Shown here piece after piece: positions 19,590 to 35,860 of a DNA stretch of 64,000 nt. Source of the DNA: Mesostigma viride. Lineage: Eukaryota > Streptophyta > Mesostigmatophyceae > Mesostigmatales > Mesostigmataceae. The translations under genes and the position numbers were made by a program. The stretch lies in NCBI GenBank assembly GCA_009746045.1, contig RPFO01000015.1:409529-473528 (forward strand), given 5' to 3'. The stretch's first letter is position 1. Each line of letters starts with the position of its first letter. The notes beneath the pieces were generated by a model. It ran no database searches and was not told the DNA's origin. It worked only from the letters and a program-made list of their open reading frames with translations.

Positions 19590-20531
19590 TCCGTTCCCAG
19601 CGGCGGGAACGACCGAGCCTGAAACGGCGAAGGCTGTTTCATGGTGAGCCACGCCAGGAATGCCCGCAAGGTGAACAGCTGCTGAAGACCGCCGAAGCTG
19701 TCGAAGTGGCTGAAGTGGATACACGGTCGCCGGAGCCCGATGCGGCGGGCATGGAAGGCGTAGAGCCTGCTGAGCCGTGCCCTGCTGATGACTCAATGGA
19801 GGAGGAAGGGGGGGCGATGGCGGAGGAGGGGCTTACGACAGACGGTGGGGGAGGAACGGCTTGTGATGTTGAGGCCGGCGCCGGCCGTGCATCAAGAAAC
19901 CCATGGGCATGGTCTAAGCCGTTGTATGGGTACGCCGATTTTACACAGGCTTCGCTTTTCTGCATAGCCACGGGGTTTGCTCTTCCTCAGTGATAAGTGC
20001 ATCGAAGCGTTTCAGGAACTGGCGAAGCACCCACAATACAATGTGACCAGCCACGGGGAGTTCCGCGTGTCTAGGAGACGGTCATTGGAGAAGGGCCTGC
20101 CCCTTGCGGACGCACTGACTGTGAACTGGGTCCCAGCGGAGGCAGAGGGCGATCCTTCGCGTGAGGCAGTCAAGTTCACTTACATCAGCATACAGTCAAC
20201 GCTATCAGCTCTGCTGCAGAATGAGTCGTTCACGGGGAAACTGTTACTAGAACACGAGATGAATGAGGATCGGCGTGTGTGGACTTTCAATCAGACCCAG
20301 TTTTACAACACCCATCCATCAGTTCAACAACAGGAGGTGCAGCTTCCCGCCTTGGCAGCAAGTTCCAGTGAGAAGCGGCAGAGTGTCGTCCGCATTGGGG
20401 ACACCATCATGGTGTTAATGGACAACAACAAGGGGCAGCGAATACGAAAAGAAGAACTTTCCCTTGTCCGCGCTGTCTTCATGCAAGTAAACGCTGACGG
20501 GACTCGTGAGCCATGGGCGAAAGTCCGGTAA
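19590..20531 (+). pseudogene. Probable KDZ (Plavaka-like) transposase fragment
   Basis: The translation has a basic start (RRRLFHGEPRQECPQG), then NPWAWSKPLYGYADFTQ, then SDKCIEAFQELAKHP, then FTYISIQSTLSALLQNES and RRVWTFNQTQFY. The order and spacing resemble the region before the catalytic core of Plavaka-type KDZ transposases. The frame shifts by one base at about 19990, or a 67-bp GT-AG intron lies there. The end (VRIGDTIMVLMDN...LVRAVFMQVNADG) looks like the BAH-like C-terminal segment of the same proteins, so the catalytic core would be missing. A plausible donor (CCG|GTAAGT) ends it. Assignment is by pattern memory only. Confidence 0.35.
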
Positions 20532-20964
20532 GTGGCACGGATGGTGCTTTTGTGTCTATGTACACTCATCATGATATGTTGTTGGGATTGCACAGGCTGA
20601 GTTAATTGCATTGTGCTGAAAACAGATTGGTGTTTGTCTGGGCTCCCTTGTTGGTTGGTACCAGTTGACCACTATAAACTGCCGTAATGGACATGCATCC
20701 GGGCCAGTGCAAGGATGGTTATTAAACTGGGTTGTGGGAAGTGCAATGTTTGCACCATATATCAAGTATGATGACAGTGTTTATGCAGCAATGTGGCGGG
20801 TTTAGAGACCAAATAATGTCGTAACCTTTTTGGTCCTGCATGAGCGCAAAGTTCCGAACACTATTTTCCCGAGGTAAGCCACTCCTCGGCATCCTAAATT
20901 GAGACCACGCCTGCGCAGGATTACACAGAGTGCACTACATTTGGTGGGAGGATATTGACGTGTG
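20532..20964. other. No gene; fragment related to small IR element
   Basis: Holds the 20830-20875 stretch related to the 18350-18495 element. Nothing else recognisable before the copia LTR. Confidence 0.4.
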
Positions 20965-21312
20965 AGTTAAAGCCCCCGACCGGCTGAGCTATGGCGGTCG
21001 GTCACGTTGAGCTTGGGATAAGGCGAACACAGAGAACTGCTGTCGGAGCTGGCCAACCACTGGTTTAGGTCTTAGCCAGCAAAGCCTATCCGGTTAGCCG
21101 TAACCGTGGGACAAGCTAGCTGTCCGTACCGACCCGGATAAGGCCCCGGACTGGGGCCTAGGTGGCGCCGGCCCTAGGCGCCGCCCTTAGACCGGTCGAC
21201 CGCATCGGACCGCCGGATTATAGCCGGCGGCTTAGCGGACGCTAGCGGAAGGCGTGCGGACGGACATGGGGAACTTAGAGCCAGATCCTAGGGCTCTAGA
21301 GTTACTCAACTC
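20965..21312 (-). repeat. 3' LTR of copia copy A
   Basis: About 348 bp, near-identical to LTRs at 34365-34710 and 40767-41115. Ends, read along the element, are AGTTGAGTAACTC... and ...GGCTTTAACT, giving a short AGTT/AACT inverted pair rather than TG/CA. The boundary is set by the point where the third copy loses similarity upstream. Confidence 0.8.
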
Positions 21313-23795
21313 CGACATACTCTTTTGTTCTTTGATTAATTATCAAAATAATTACATCAAATGCAGACCATACAAAACCCTCTAAGGTAGGGAACTCAAG
21401 GGGGCCTCAAGGCCGTCAAAATCACCACGGTATCGACCCGCGCCCTTGTGATCATACAGGAATAGTGATGTAAGCAGTATCGAGAAAAAAACCAACTATG
21501 CCACCAGACAAAAGGTGACCCATTTATTAGGACCAGTGACCCGCCGACGGGCCCAAGGCACCGTCCAACGTGGCTAGGGTATGGTCAGGACAAGCAATAA
21601 AAACTACCACCATGATATTCGTGAATGCTAGCAACACAGGGTGAGTTATGGCTGTATTCATAAAGCGCCCGAGCCGTAACCCTGTGTGGCTCACGGGTGT
21701 TGCATCGTCATGCGCTTGCGCAACACTGCGTACTGCGGGGCAGCCTCCCGCGCCTCCTTGGTGAGTGCATCCGCGGGATTGAGTTCATCCGCGATGTGCT
21801 GGAGACGCCTGACGCAGGAGGCCGCCTCAGCGAGTACGAGGTAATCAACGTCCTGTGACCGCGCATAGGGATTGTCAAGGAAGGCCAAACAACTTTGTGA
21901 GTCAGTGTGCACCGTGCTAGTCCAGTGAAGTGTGAACCCACACGAGCCAAATACCCAACCCAGCAAGTACCGCAGCCACATGCCATGTGAGATAGCTGAA
22001 ACAATGCCCCGGCATTCAGCCGTGTTGGGGCTAGTGGCAATGCGGCTGTGCAAGCGCGAGTACCAATCTAACAACATGCCAGGCTGGCCCTCATTCAGTG
22101 CTGATAAAGAACAGGGCCCCCATGCGGGCCCGCACTTGGCTGACTGTGCGCGTCTCTAGATTAGCATCCGTCACTATCTCGAGGTGCACCGGCTGTGAGC
22201 AATCGAGCCCACGAAGCACAATGCCGGGCGTCATGGCCAGCTGCCGCCGAACATGAATGGACCCTAGTCCTTCCAGCACATCATCGGGCAGGCGAGCGAG
22301 CACTGCCAAATCAGGTGCCACCGTGTCCGCCAACCACCCGAGCTTGCCCTTAACCGAGGGCCCATGGGTCGCCAACAGCGGGGACGGGAGGTCGGCCAGC
22401 AGGTCAACCACATAGTTGCGGCTATCCTGCATGTGCATGACCCATTCGCCAGAACGCGAATCCCGCTGCAACGTAGACTGCACGCCGCAAAACACCACGG
22501 GTTTACCCTCCTCATGATCCACCGCCCTGCCCAGGGGAAACTTAGCCGCCACTGCAGCAAGAAACTGGGTAGCAAATGTGCGAGGTGCCACCAGCTTGAA
22601 GTCATCGCCATGCCACACGAAGAGGGCTGGCTCGCCAGGGACGCCGGTGGGGACCACAAAGAAGTTAGGATCCGCGCGATGGTACGTGGCCCCTAAGCTC
22701 TGCAAGACTTCCTCCGCGGAAATGCGGAAGATGATGGGAGAGCTCTGCAGCCCCTCCACCCCTGTCAACAGCTCGATATACTCGCTGCCAATGGTGCCAT
22801 CCTGCCAAACCACCAGGACCTTCACCACATAGCGGGTGCCTTGCCATGTTTGCTGCGCGACCCCAGCGTCGCTGTGTAGGAATGCCCGCTGAAAGTCACC
22901 GCACCACATCCCGTAGTCCTTGCCCGCGTTCCGCTTGCCCAAGTAGATGACCGTCAGTAGCCGATGCGAAACATGGTTGAGCCCAGGGGTATAAAGATCC
23001 TTGGCATCCAGCGGGGAGGACCCCTTTGTCTCCGTGACCACGGGCCTTACCCGGAACACCACCGAAGAGTTGGTCTCGTCCGGCTTGTAGGTGAGCACGA
23101 ACTTCAACCGCAACCGCGTGGCCCCGGCTGGCACACTCTCCAATCCTCGGTAGACCTCGCGCTCTCGCCACTGCTCCTTGGCTCGAATGAATGCGTCGCG
23201 CCACAAAGCAAACTTGAGAGGATCTTGACAGTCCAGGACAAGTTGCTCCCACGTCACAGGGCTATCCGCCGCCAGTGAGTGTGAGTGGAGGCCGAAGCTG
23301 CGCGGGTGCCAATCCTGAGGCTGAATGATGGACTGGACGAGCGGCGGTGTGGAAAACGCCGCCATCGGTAAGCGCCGCACGACGCCGGGCTGCCCGACCA
23401 CCACCCCCAATGGAGCGTGGTACTCGCGAAGCGGGATGCTGCCCACCCCCGCGACTGACATCAAGTCAGCGGACACTGAGAACCCCGGGTATGATACGAA
23501 AGGTTCGCCCAGCAAGGCCACATCCTCGTAGCCATCCACGACGTGAAACGGCGTGTTAATGCCCGGCAACACCGGCAGCACCACCATCCCGGTAACTTGA
23601 TATGCCGATGTGCCTGCAAAGTCGGTCACCGATTTGTACGGCGACTCTAGCACTGGATTATTACAGGGTGGCCGCCCGACGAGAGATAATAGACACAGAT
23701 GCTTGCGTGTCCACAGCCACCAGCTGCCACGGTCTACACGTAGGAAACAAGGCTGACTTAACCGGCCTGACCCCCTGTGAGAGAGTTTTGACCTG

Positions 23796-27484
<3,689 letters not shown>

Positions 27485-29221
27485 GAGCCACCCCTGATGC
27501 AGCTTTCACTTTAAGCGCCTGAGCACGCCACAAGGCCGTGACCGTTGAAGCCAGGTCCCTAGGTGGGCGAGGCGCATGGGCAGGACCCTGACCCTCCGGC
27601 GAGGCCACGCTAGGCGGGCCTCCCACATTATCCGTGGCTAGCACAGGAGGTGAGTCACTACGTGCACTAGGTCCCGTCAAACCCACCCCATCCTCATCCC
27701 ACCCATCCACGGGGTCATATTGGGGCCCAGGGGAGGGGGGGGGTGTAGCTGTGTCTGCCCCTGGGAGCGACCCGTGGGGTACCACCTCAGATGCTACGAC
27801 AGGCGCATTATCCTTCACTACCCACCCCAGTGCCCTGTTGGCTGCCAGCTCACTCTCCATGCCATCCCCTTGCTTATAGCCTGCCACCGATGCCCATGGA
27901 ACCCTATATGTACACCCGATCATTCCACTCTATGTCTATGACCCGCAGCGGCCAGTCTAACTTTGTGATGGCCCCAGGCCCCTGCATGGTGCCCCGTTTG
28001 CCGCTGGGCGAGCTCTCCTTGTGGAACATGACCAACTGCCCGACCTCAAAAGCGCTAGACAAATCAGGCAGCGTGGCATCCTTGAGCCGCAGCTTGGCGG
28101 CGGTATCCTGTAGATGCTGTTGGTATGCCTCTACTACCTCGGGTGAGTAGGTGCCCGCTGACAGCCCCCGAGGCGTGACTAGCCCAAAGCCCTTGACATC
28201 AAGCACGTGCCTATGGTTGCACACATGCATGAGCTCCTTGCACCACGTCGTCTTGACCGCGTAGGATTTGCCATGTGGGTTATCCTGTCGCTTGGCTGCC
28301 ACAGTCTTTACATAGCTTACAGTGCGATCTATCATGCCCATATTGCCGTGATCCTCACGCCCCACGATGACCACGGCCTCCATCCCCGGCAAACCTTGCA
28401 CACAGCGGAACTGCTGGTCTAGCATGAGCTCCACTACGGGATGAAAGAAAGCCAGGCTGATCTTGATAGCCCTGTGCAGGTCAGCCTCATACATGTGGGG
28501 CAGCGGCTCAATGTAGGTGACCTTGCTGAACCTATCCTTGACTATGAAATAGGTGTCCCCCCCCTTCCATGTGCATGACATCCCCCACAAGGTACCCTCG
28601 CTCCAAGGGTGGAGTCTTGGCATGCCGCCTACGCGACTTCTTCCTGATCTTGATGCAGGCAGGACACTGAGCACGCACATTCTTCAGCTCGTTGTATAAA
28701 GGTGCCCCCAACATGTGTGCCCCCTCTACCTCGGCTTGGGCCTCATGCCCGTATGCACGGTGCATCTGGTATGCTAACAGTTTCAGGGTGACAGCCTGAG
28801 GTGCAGTGGCATTGTCAGGATTCTCAACAGGTGGGGTGACTACTGGGGTAGTGACATTGGCTAACTGGGCAGCTTCAGAGGCTGCACGAAAGGCCGCCCG
28901 TGTGAGCACCTTGCCAATGTGAAGATCCACACTAGGGTGGTGTGTACCGAGAACATCTGCCCGCCCAGCATTCTCTTGCACTGTCACAACATTCCTCATA
29001 GGCCCAGCCGCCCCAGTATCTAGCTGGGGTGCTGCAGTAGTGCTTGGTCGCTCGGCGTTGTACACACCCGACCTAGAAGACACCACATTGCTTAGGTCAC
29101 GCATTGTAGACGCGTGCTCAGGAAGCACGTGATCCTGGCGCGACAGAGCCAGAGCAGCATCAACGGATTGCGTGAGCACATCACGGAATGAGACAGAGCC
29201 GATGCAGTCACGTTGCTTTTA

Positions 29222-32200
29222 GGAGCTGATTGGCAAGTTCCGTGCAGTATTCTGCAGTACAACAAAGCACCCAAACATTGCCAATCTAGTTCGCATTGCG
29301 GACGACAACAAACAAACCTGGGAAGTTTTTTACAACGGTCTAGATGCCCACTTGTCGCGGTCTAAGGAAGAGGCCGACGAGCAAGCCTTCAACGACTTCG
29401 AGGGCTATGCAGTTAATAAGGCAAATTTGCCCGGGGCTGCACGTGATTTCCAGGTCTTCGTGCACAAGCATAAGCTGCATGCTAGATACTCTCAAGCCCA
29501 TTTTCCTGTGCAATCGATTTCTCAAGAAATGCGACCTGTCGTCGGATGTGCATCTGATCATAGCGACGGAACTCAAAAAGAAGAGTGCCGTCAGTTTCGA
29601 CGAGGGCATGCTGTATTTGATCTCATGCTTCAAGAGTGCGCAGTCCAAGCCGACTGCCTCGGCTGCTCTGCCATCCCTGCGCAAGGTGGATACCGGCGCG
29701 TCTTCTTCTTCAGGCGCAGAGGCTCCCATTACGCGGTCGGAGCTTACGGCCATCCTGAAAAAGGTCGTCGGCCACGGCAACAACGGGGGCCAGCGCTAGG
29801 GCGCAAGCGCGGGCATGGTGGCGACGCCAAGCAGGGTGATACTCCCCCGGCCAAGCGGCAGCAGGGGGCGTCTACTGACCGCAAGCAACGCTGTGAGCGC
29901 TGCTTCGGACGTCGCCATGTCCGGGATGACTGCCGAGTTCGCCCGGACCTGGAGCTCGAGGACAACCTTTGCCGCAAGTGCCACGACGTTCTGCGTGGTC
30001 ACAGCGTGGAGGCGTGCAAGGCCAAGCGCATCGTCGTCCACGGCACACGCGAGGAGTGGGCAGAGCGACGGGCAGCACGAAAGTCAGGTGAGAGCACGCT
30101 CGATACCCCTTCTTTTGCTCAATGCGTCACGCTGAACCGGGCCGTCGTAGAGCCTGACGTCGTTCCTAAAAGCAACGTGACTGCATCCTCTGTCTCATTC
30201 CGTGATGTGCTCACGCAATCCGTTGATGCTGCTCTGGCTCTGTCGCGCCAGGATCACGTGCTTCCTGAGCACGGGTCTACAATGCGTGACCTAAGCAATG
30301 TGGTGTCTTCTAGGTCGGGTGTGTACAACGCCGAGCGACCAAGCACTACTGCAGCACCCCAGCTAGATACTGGGGCGGTTGGGCCTATGAGGAATGTTGT
30401 GACAGTGCAAGAGAATGCTGGGCGGGCAGATGTTCTCGGTACACACCACCCTAGTGTGGATCTTCACATTGGCAAGGTGCTCACACGGGCGGCCTTTCGT
30501 GCAGCCTCTGAAGCTGCCCAGTTAGCCAATGTCACTACCCCAGTAGTCACCCCACCTGTTGAGAATCCTGACAATGCCACTGCACCTCAGGCTGTCACCC
30601 TGAAACTGTTAGCATACCAGATGCACCGTGCATACGGGCATGAGGCCCAAGCCGAGGTAGAGGGGGCACACATGTTGGGGGCACCTTTATACAACGAGCT
30701 GAAGAATGTGCGTGCTCAGTGTCCTGCCTGCATCAAGATCAGGAAGAAGTCGCGTAGGCGGCATGCCAAGACTCCACCCTTGGAGCGAGGGTACCTTGTG
30801 GGGGATGTCATGCACATGGAAGGGGGGGACACCTATTTCATAGTCAAGGATAGGTTCAGCAAGGCCACCTACATTGAGCCGCTGCCTCACATGTTTGAGG
30901 CTGACCTGCACAGGGCTATCAAGATCAGCCTGGCTTTCTTTCATCCCGTAGTGGAGCTCATGCTAGACCAGCAGTTCCGCTGTGTGCAAGGTTTGCCGGG
31001 GATGGAGGCCGTGGTCATCGTGGGGCGTGAGGATCACGGCAATATGGGCATGATAGATCGCACTGTAAGCTATGTCAAGACTGTGGCAGCCAAGCGACAG
31101 GATAACCCACATGGCAAATCCTACGCGGTCAAGACGGCGTGGTGCAAGGAGCTCATGCATGTGTGCAACCATAGGCACGTGCTTGATGTCAAGGGCTTTG
31201 GGCTAGTCACGCCTCGGGGGCTGTCAGCGGGCACCTACTCACCCGAGGTAGTAGAGGCATACCAACAGCATCTACAGGATACCGCCGCCAAGCTGCGGCT
31301 CAAGGATGCCACGCTGCCTGATTTGTCTAGCGCTTTTGAGGTCGGGCAGTTGGTCATGTTCCACAAGGAGAGCTCGCCCAGCGGCAAACGGGGCACCATG
31401 CAGGGGCCTGGGGCCATCACAAAGTTAGACTGGCCGCTGCGGGTCATAGACATAGAGTGGAATGATCGGGTGTATAGGGTACCATGGGCATCGGTGGCAG
31501 GCTATAAGCAAGGGGATAGCATGGAGAGTGAGCTGGCAGCCAACAGGGCACTGGGGTGGGTAGTGAAGGATAATGCGCCTGTCGTAGCATCTGAGGTGGT
31601 ACCCCACGGGTCGCTCCCAGGGGCAGACACAGCTACACCCCCCCCTCCCCTGGGCCCCAATATGACCCCGTGGATGGGTGGGATGAGGATGGGGTGGGTT
31701 TGACGGGACCTAGTGCACGTAGTGACTCACCTCCTGTGCTAGCCACGGATAATGTGGGAGGCCCGCCTAGCGTGGCCTCGCCGGAGGGTCAGGGTCCTGC
31801 CCATGCGCCTCGCCCACCTAGGGACCTGGCTTCAACGGTCACGGCCTTGTGGCGTGCTCAGGCGCTTAAAGCGAAAGCTGCATCAGGGGTGGCTCAGGTC
31901 AAAACTCTCTCACAGGGGGTCAGGCCGGTTAAGTCAGCCTTGTTTCCTACGTGTAGACCGTGGCAGCTGGTGGCTGTGGACACGCAAGCATCCGTGTCTA
32001 TTATCTCTCGTCGGGCAGCCACCCTGTATCCAGTGCTAGAGTCGCCGTACAAATCGGTGACCGACTTTGCAGGCACTTCGGCATATCAAGTTACCGGGAT
32101 GGTGGTGCTGCCGGTGTTGGGCATTGACACGCCGTTTCACGTCGTGGATGGCTACGAGGATGTGGCCTTGCTGGGCGAACCTTTCGTATCATACCCGGGG

Positions 32201-34710
32201 TTCTCAGTGTCCGCTGACTTGCTGTCAGTCGCGGGGGTGGGCAGCATCCCGCTTCGCGAGTACCACGCTCCATTGGGGGTGGTGGTCGGGCAGCCCGGCG
32301 TCGTGCGGCGCTTACCGATGGCGGCGTTTTCCACACCGCCGCTCGTCCAGTCCATCATTCAGCCTCAGGATTGGCACCCGCGCAGCTTCGGCCTCCACTC
32401 ACACTCACTGGCGGCGGATAGCCCTGTGACGTGGGAGCAACTTGTCCTGGACTGTCAAGATCCTCTCAAGTTTGCTTTGTGGCGCGACGCGTTCATTCGA
32501 GCCAAGGAGCAGTGGCGAGAGCGCGAGGTCTACCGAGGATTGGAGAGTGTGCCAGCCGGGGCCACGCGGTTGCGGTTGAAGTTCGTGCTCACCTACAAGC
32601 CGGACGAGACCAACTCTTCGGTGGTGTTCCGGGTAAGGCCCGTGGTCACGGAGACGAAGGGGTCCTCCCCGCTGGATGCCAAGGATCTTTATACCCCTGG
32701 GCTCAACCATGTTTCGCATCGGCTACTGACGGTCATCTACTTGGGCAAGCGGAACGCGGGCAAGGACTACGGGATGTGGTGCGGTGACTTTCAGCGGGCA
32801 TTCCTCCACAGCGACGCTGGGGTCGCGCAGCAAACATGGCAAGGCACCCGCTACGTGGTGAAGGTCCCGGTGGTCTGGCAGGATGGCACCATTGGCAGCG
32901 AGTATATCGAGCTGTTGACAGGGGTGGAGGGGCTGCAGAGCTCTCCCATCATCTTCCGCATTTCCGCGGAGGAGGTCTTGCAGAGCTTAGGGGCCACGTA
33001 CCATCGCGCGGATCCTAACTTCTTTGTGGTCCCCACCGGCGTCCCTGGCGAGCCAGCCCTCTTCGTGTGGCATGGCGATGACTTCAAGCTGGTGGCACCT
33101 CGCACCTTTGCTACCCAGTTTCTTGCTGCAGTGGCGGCTAAGTTTCCCCTGGGCAGGGCGGTGGATCATGAGGAGGGTAAACCCGTGGTGTTTTGCGGCG
33201 TGCAGTCTACGTTGCAGCGGGATTCGCGTTCTGGCGAATGGGTCATGCACATGCAGGATAGCCGCAACTATGTGGTTGACCTGCTGGCCGACCTCCCGTC
33301 CCCGCTGTTGGCAACCCATGGGCCCTCGGTTAAGGGCAAGCTCGGGTGGTTGGCGGACACGGTGGCACCTGATTTGGCAGTGCTCGCTCGCCTGCCCGAT
33401 GATGTGCTGGAAGGACTAGGGTCCATTCATGTTCGGCGGCAGCTGGCCATGACGCCCGGCATTGTGCTTCGTGGGCTCGATTGCTCACAGCCGGTGCACC
33501 TCGAGATAGTGACGGATGCTAATCTAGAGACGCGCACAGTCAGCCAAGTGCGGGCCCGCATGGGGGCACTGTTCTTTATTAGCAATGAGGGACAGCCTGG
33601 CATGTTGTTAGATTGGTACTCGCGCTTGCACAGCCGCATTGCCACTAGCCCCAACACGGCTGAATGCCGGGGCATTGTTTCAGCTATCTCACATGGCATG
33701 TGGCTGCGGTACTTGCTGGGTTGGGTATTTGGCTCGTGTGGGTTCACTCTTCACTGGACTAGCACGGTGCACACTGACTCACAAAGTTGTTTGGCCTTCC
33801 TTGACAATCCCTATGCGCGGTCACAGGACGTTGATTACCTCGTACTCGCTGAGGCGGCCTCCTGCGTCACGCGTCTCCAGCACATCGCGGATGAACTCAA
33901 TCCCGCGGATGCACTCACCAAGGAGGCGCGGGAGGCTGCCCCGCAGTACGCAGTGTTGCGCAAGCGCATGACGATGCAACACCCGTGAGCCACACAGGGT
34001 TACGGCTCGGGCGCTTTATGAATACAGCCATAACTCACCCTGTGTTGCTAGCATTCACGAATATCATGGTGGTAGTTTTTTTGCTTGTCCTGACCATACC
34101 CTAGCCACGTTGGACGGTGCCTTGGGCCCGTCGGCGGGTCACTGGTCCTAATAAATGGGTCACCTTTTGTCTGGTGGCATAGTTGTTTTTTTCTCGATAC
34201 TTATTACATCACTATTCATGTGTGATCACAAGGGCGCGGGTCGATACCGTGGTGATTTTGACGGCCTTGAGGCCCCCTTGAGTTCCCTACCTTAGAGGGT
34301 TTTGTATGGTCTGCATTTGATGTAATTATTTTGATAATTAATCAAAGAACAAAAGAGTATGTCGGAGTTGAGTAACTCTAGAGCCCTAGGATCTGGCTCT
34401 AAGTTCCCCATGTCCGTCCGCACGCCTTCCGCTAGCGTCCGCTAAGCCGCCGGCTATAATCCGGCGGTCCGATGCGGTCGACCGGTCTAAGGGCGGCGCC
34501 TAGGGCCGGCGCCACCTAGGCCCCAGTCCGGGGCCTTATCCGGGTCGGTACGGACAGCTAGCTTGTCCCACGGTTACGGCAAACCGGATAGGGTTTGCTG
34601 GCTAAGACATAAACCAGTGGTGGGCCAGCTCCGACAGCAGTTCTCTGTGTTCACCTTATCCCAAGCTCAACGTGACCGACCGCCATAGCTGAGCCGGTCG
34701 GGCTTTAACT
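29222..34710 (+). mobile_element. Ty1/copia copy B (plus arm of inverted duplication)
   Basis: Plus-strand copia element without a 5' LTR; it starts inside gag. Parts in order are gag with a zinc knuckle (CERCFGRRHVRDDC), an integrase region (CPACIKIRKK and DRFSKATYIEPL; about 30.6-31.5 kb), a protease-like segment (VDTQASVSIIS and ALLGEPFV; about 31.95-32.2 kb), reverse transcriptase (DFQRAFLHSD, WHGDDFK), RNase H (TDANLET, HTDSQSCLAFL) ending near 33.99 kb, and a 3' LTR. It is broken at a small number of places. It has no insertion where copy A carries the 3.7-kb transposon. The placement of the protease-like motif after integrase is unusual for the family. Confidence 0.9.
34365..34710 (+). 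repeat. 3' LTR of copia copy B
   Basis: About 346 bp, from AGTTGAGTAACTC to GGCTTTAACT, matching the LTRs at 20965-21312 and 40767-41115. Between the RNase H stop and this LTR is about 370 bp of element 3' untranslated sequence, also present in copy A. Confidence 0.8.
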
Positions 34711-35465
34711 AGGGCAAAACCTGAAACAGGGGCGCAGAGGACGTGGTTTGGCCAGGCAGCCAGGGCAGCGCTGCCGAGACGTAACGTAACCATCATGCTG
34801 GTCTTCGGGCAAACAGCACATGCACCCGAAGCTTGCCGGAAGCACGAATTTCAATGCTTTATACAGCAGCACCAGTGTGTCAAATGCTCTTTTTTGGCCA
34901 GCCAGGCAGAGACGGTGAATATACAAGAATGGAGGATGTGAACAATAATGCAGTGTCGGACGAATAAGAATGTAGGAGATGCCGGCAAGGCTGCTCAAGT
35001 CGTATGCAGGGTATGCACTCTCAACGTCTGCAGCACGGTTGGATCATGCGCCTCTCTGTACTGCCGGCTTTTACAGCCCAGTTGTCTTACTGTGTCCGCA
35101 AGGGCATTGCGCGGATGCGCCTCTCTGTACTGGGCTTTTACAGCCCAGCCCGTCTTACTGTGTCCGTAAGGGCGTTGCGCGGCTGCGGTTAAGGTTTAGG
35201 TAAGCTGCGTTTGCTCTTGTAGGGTGTCTATTTAATTGAAGACCCGGCGGAATGGGAATGCCTGCAGTTTTCTCCCCGGCCCTTCTGTGTTAACTTCTAG
35301 AACTCGGGTTTGCACTAGTGCACTACGTGAATTGCTTGCCACAAGGCTGGGAGCCCTGCAGTTTTCATCATATGCGCAAATGGACAGCATAAAACGCCAT
35401 ATGATATATTTCATGTGCGCCCACCTTCTCCATCTATCTGACCTGATCCCTGCCAGTGTCGTGCC
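34711..35465. other. No confident gene; local duplication
   Basis: A direct duplication of about 66 bp lies at 35049-35180; each unit has GCGCCTCTCTGTACTG, TTTTACAGCCCAG and CTTACTGTGTCCG. Nothing else recognised. Confidence 0.5.
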
Positions 35466-35860
35466 ATGTCCAAACACGCTGGAACCGTCCCAGATTGCCC
35501 CCCGCGGGGGCCCAATGCTACTGACAGGGAGCGTGCCCAGGAAATATGGGATTCGTGGCTGAAGCAGTCAACTCGGGGGGAGTATGAGAAAAACGCAGAG
35601 TCCTTTTGGGTATGTGTTTGTAAACGTCAAGGCATATTTCTTACAATTTAGTTTAAAGGCAAATGTGTTGTGCATAAGTTGCTATACCATGACACATGGT
35701 AATAGTGGATGTAATTATGCATGCTCTTTTTGCTGTGCAGATTGAACAGACAGTGCTGCAAATGTATAATGTGAAATTGTACATGCTTTCAATGGATGGC
35801 CATGCAAATTGCCTGGAACTGCTCTTGTTTGCTAGTTCATCATCTAAGTGTCAGATGTGA
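35466..35860 (+). CDS. Possible small two-exon gene, unknown product
   Basis: Exon 1 (35466-35609) starts at ATG and ends at TTTTGG|GTATGT. The next good acceptor (TTTTTGCTGTGCAG at 35727-35740) opens exon 2 (35741-35860) in the same phase, and the frame stays open to TGA. The product would be 87 residues: a Pro/Gly-containing start, then a charged helix-like segment (RERAQEIWDSWLKQS and EYEKNAESFW). I recognise no family. The agreement of phase, donor and acceptor is the only evidence; it may also be the 5' part of a longer gene or a transposon remnant. Confidence 0.35.
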
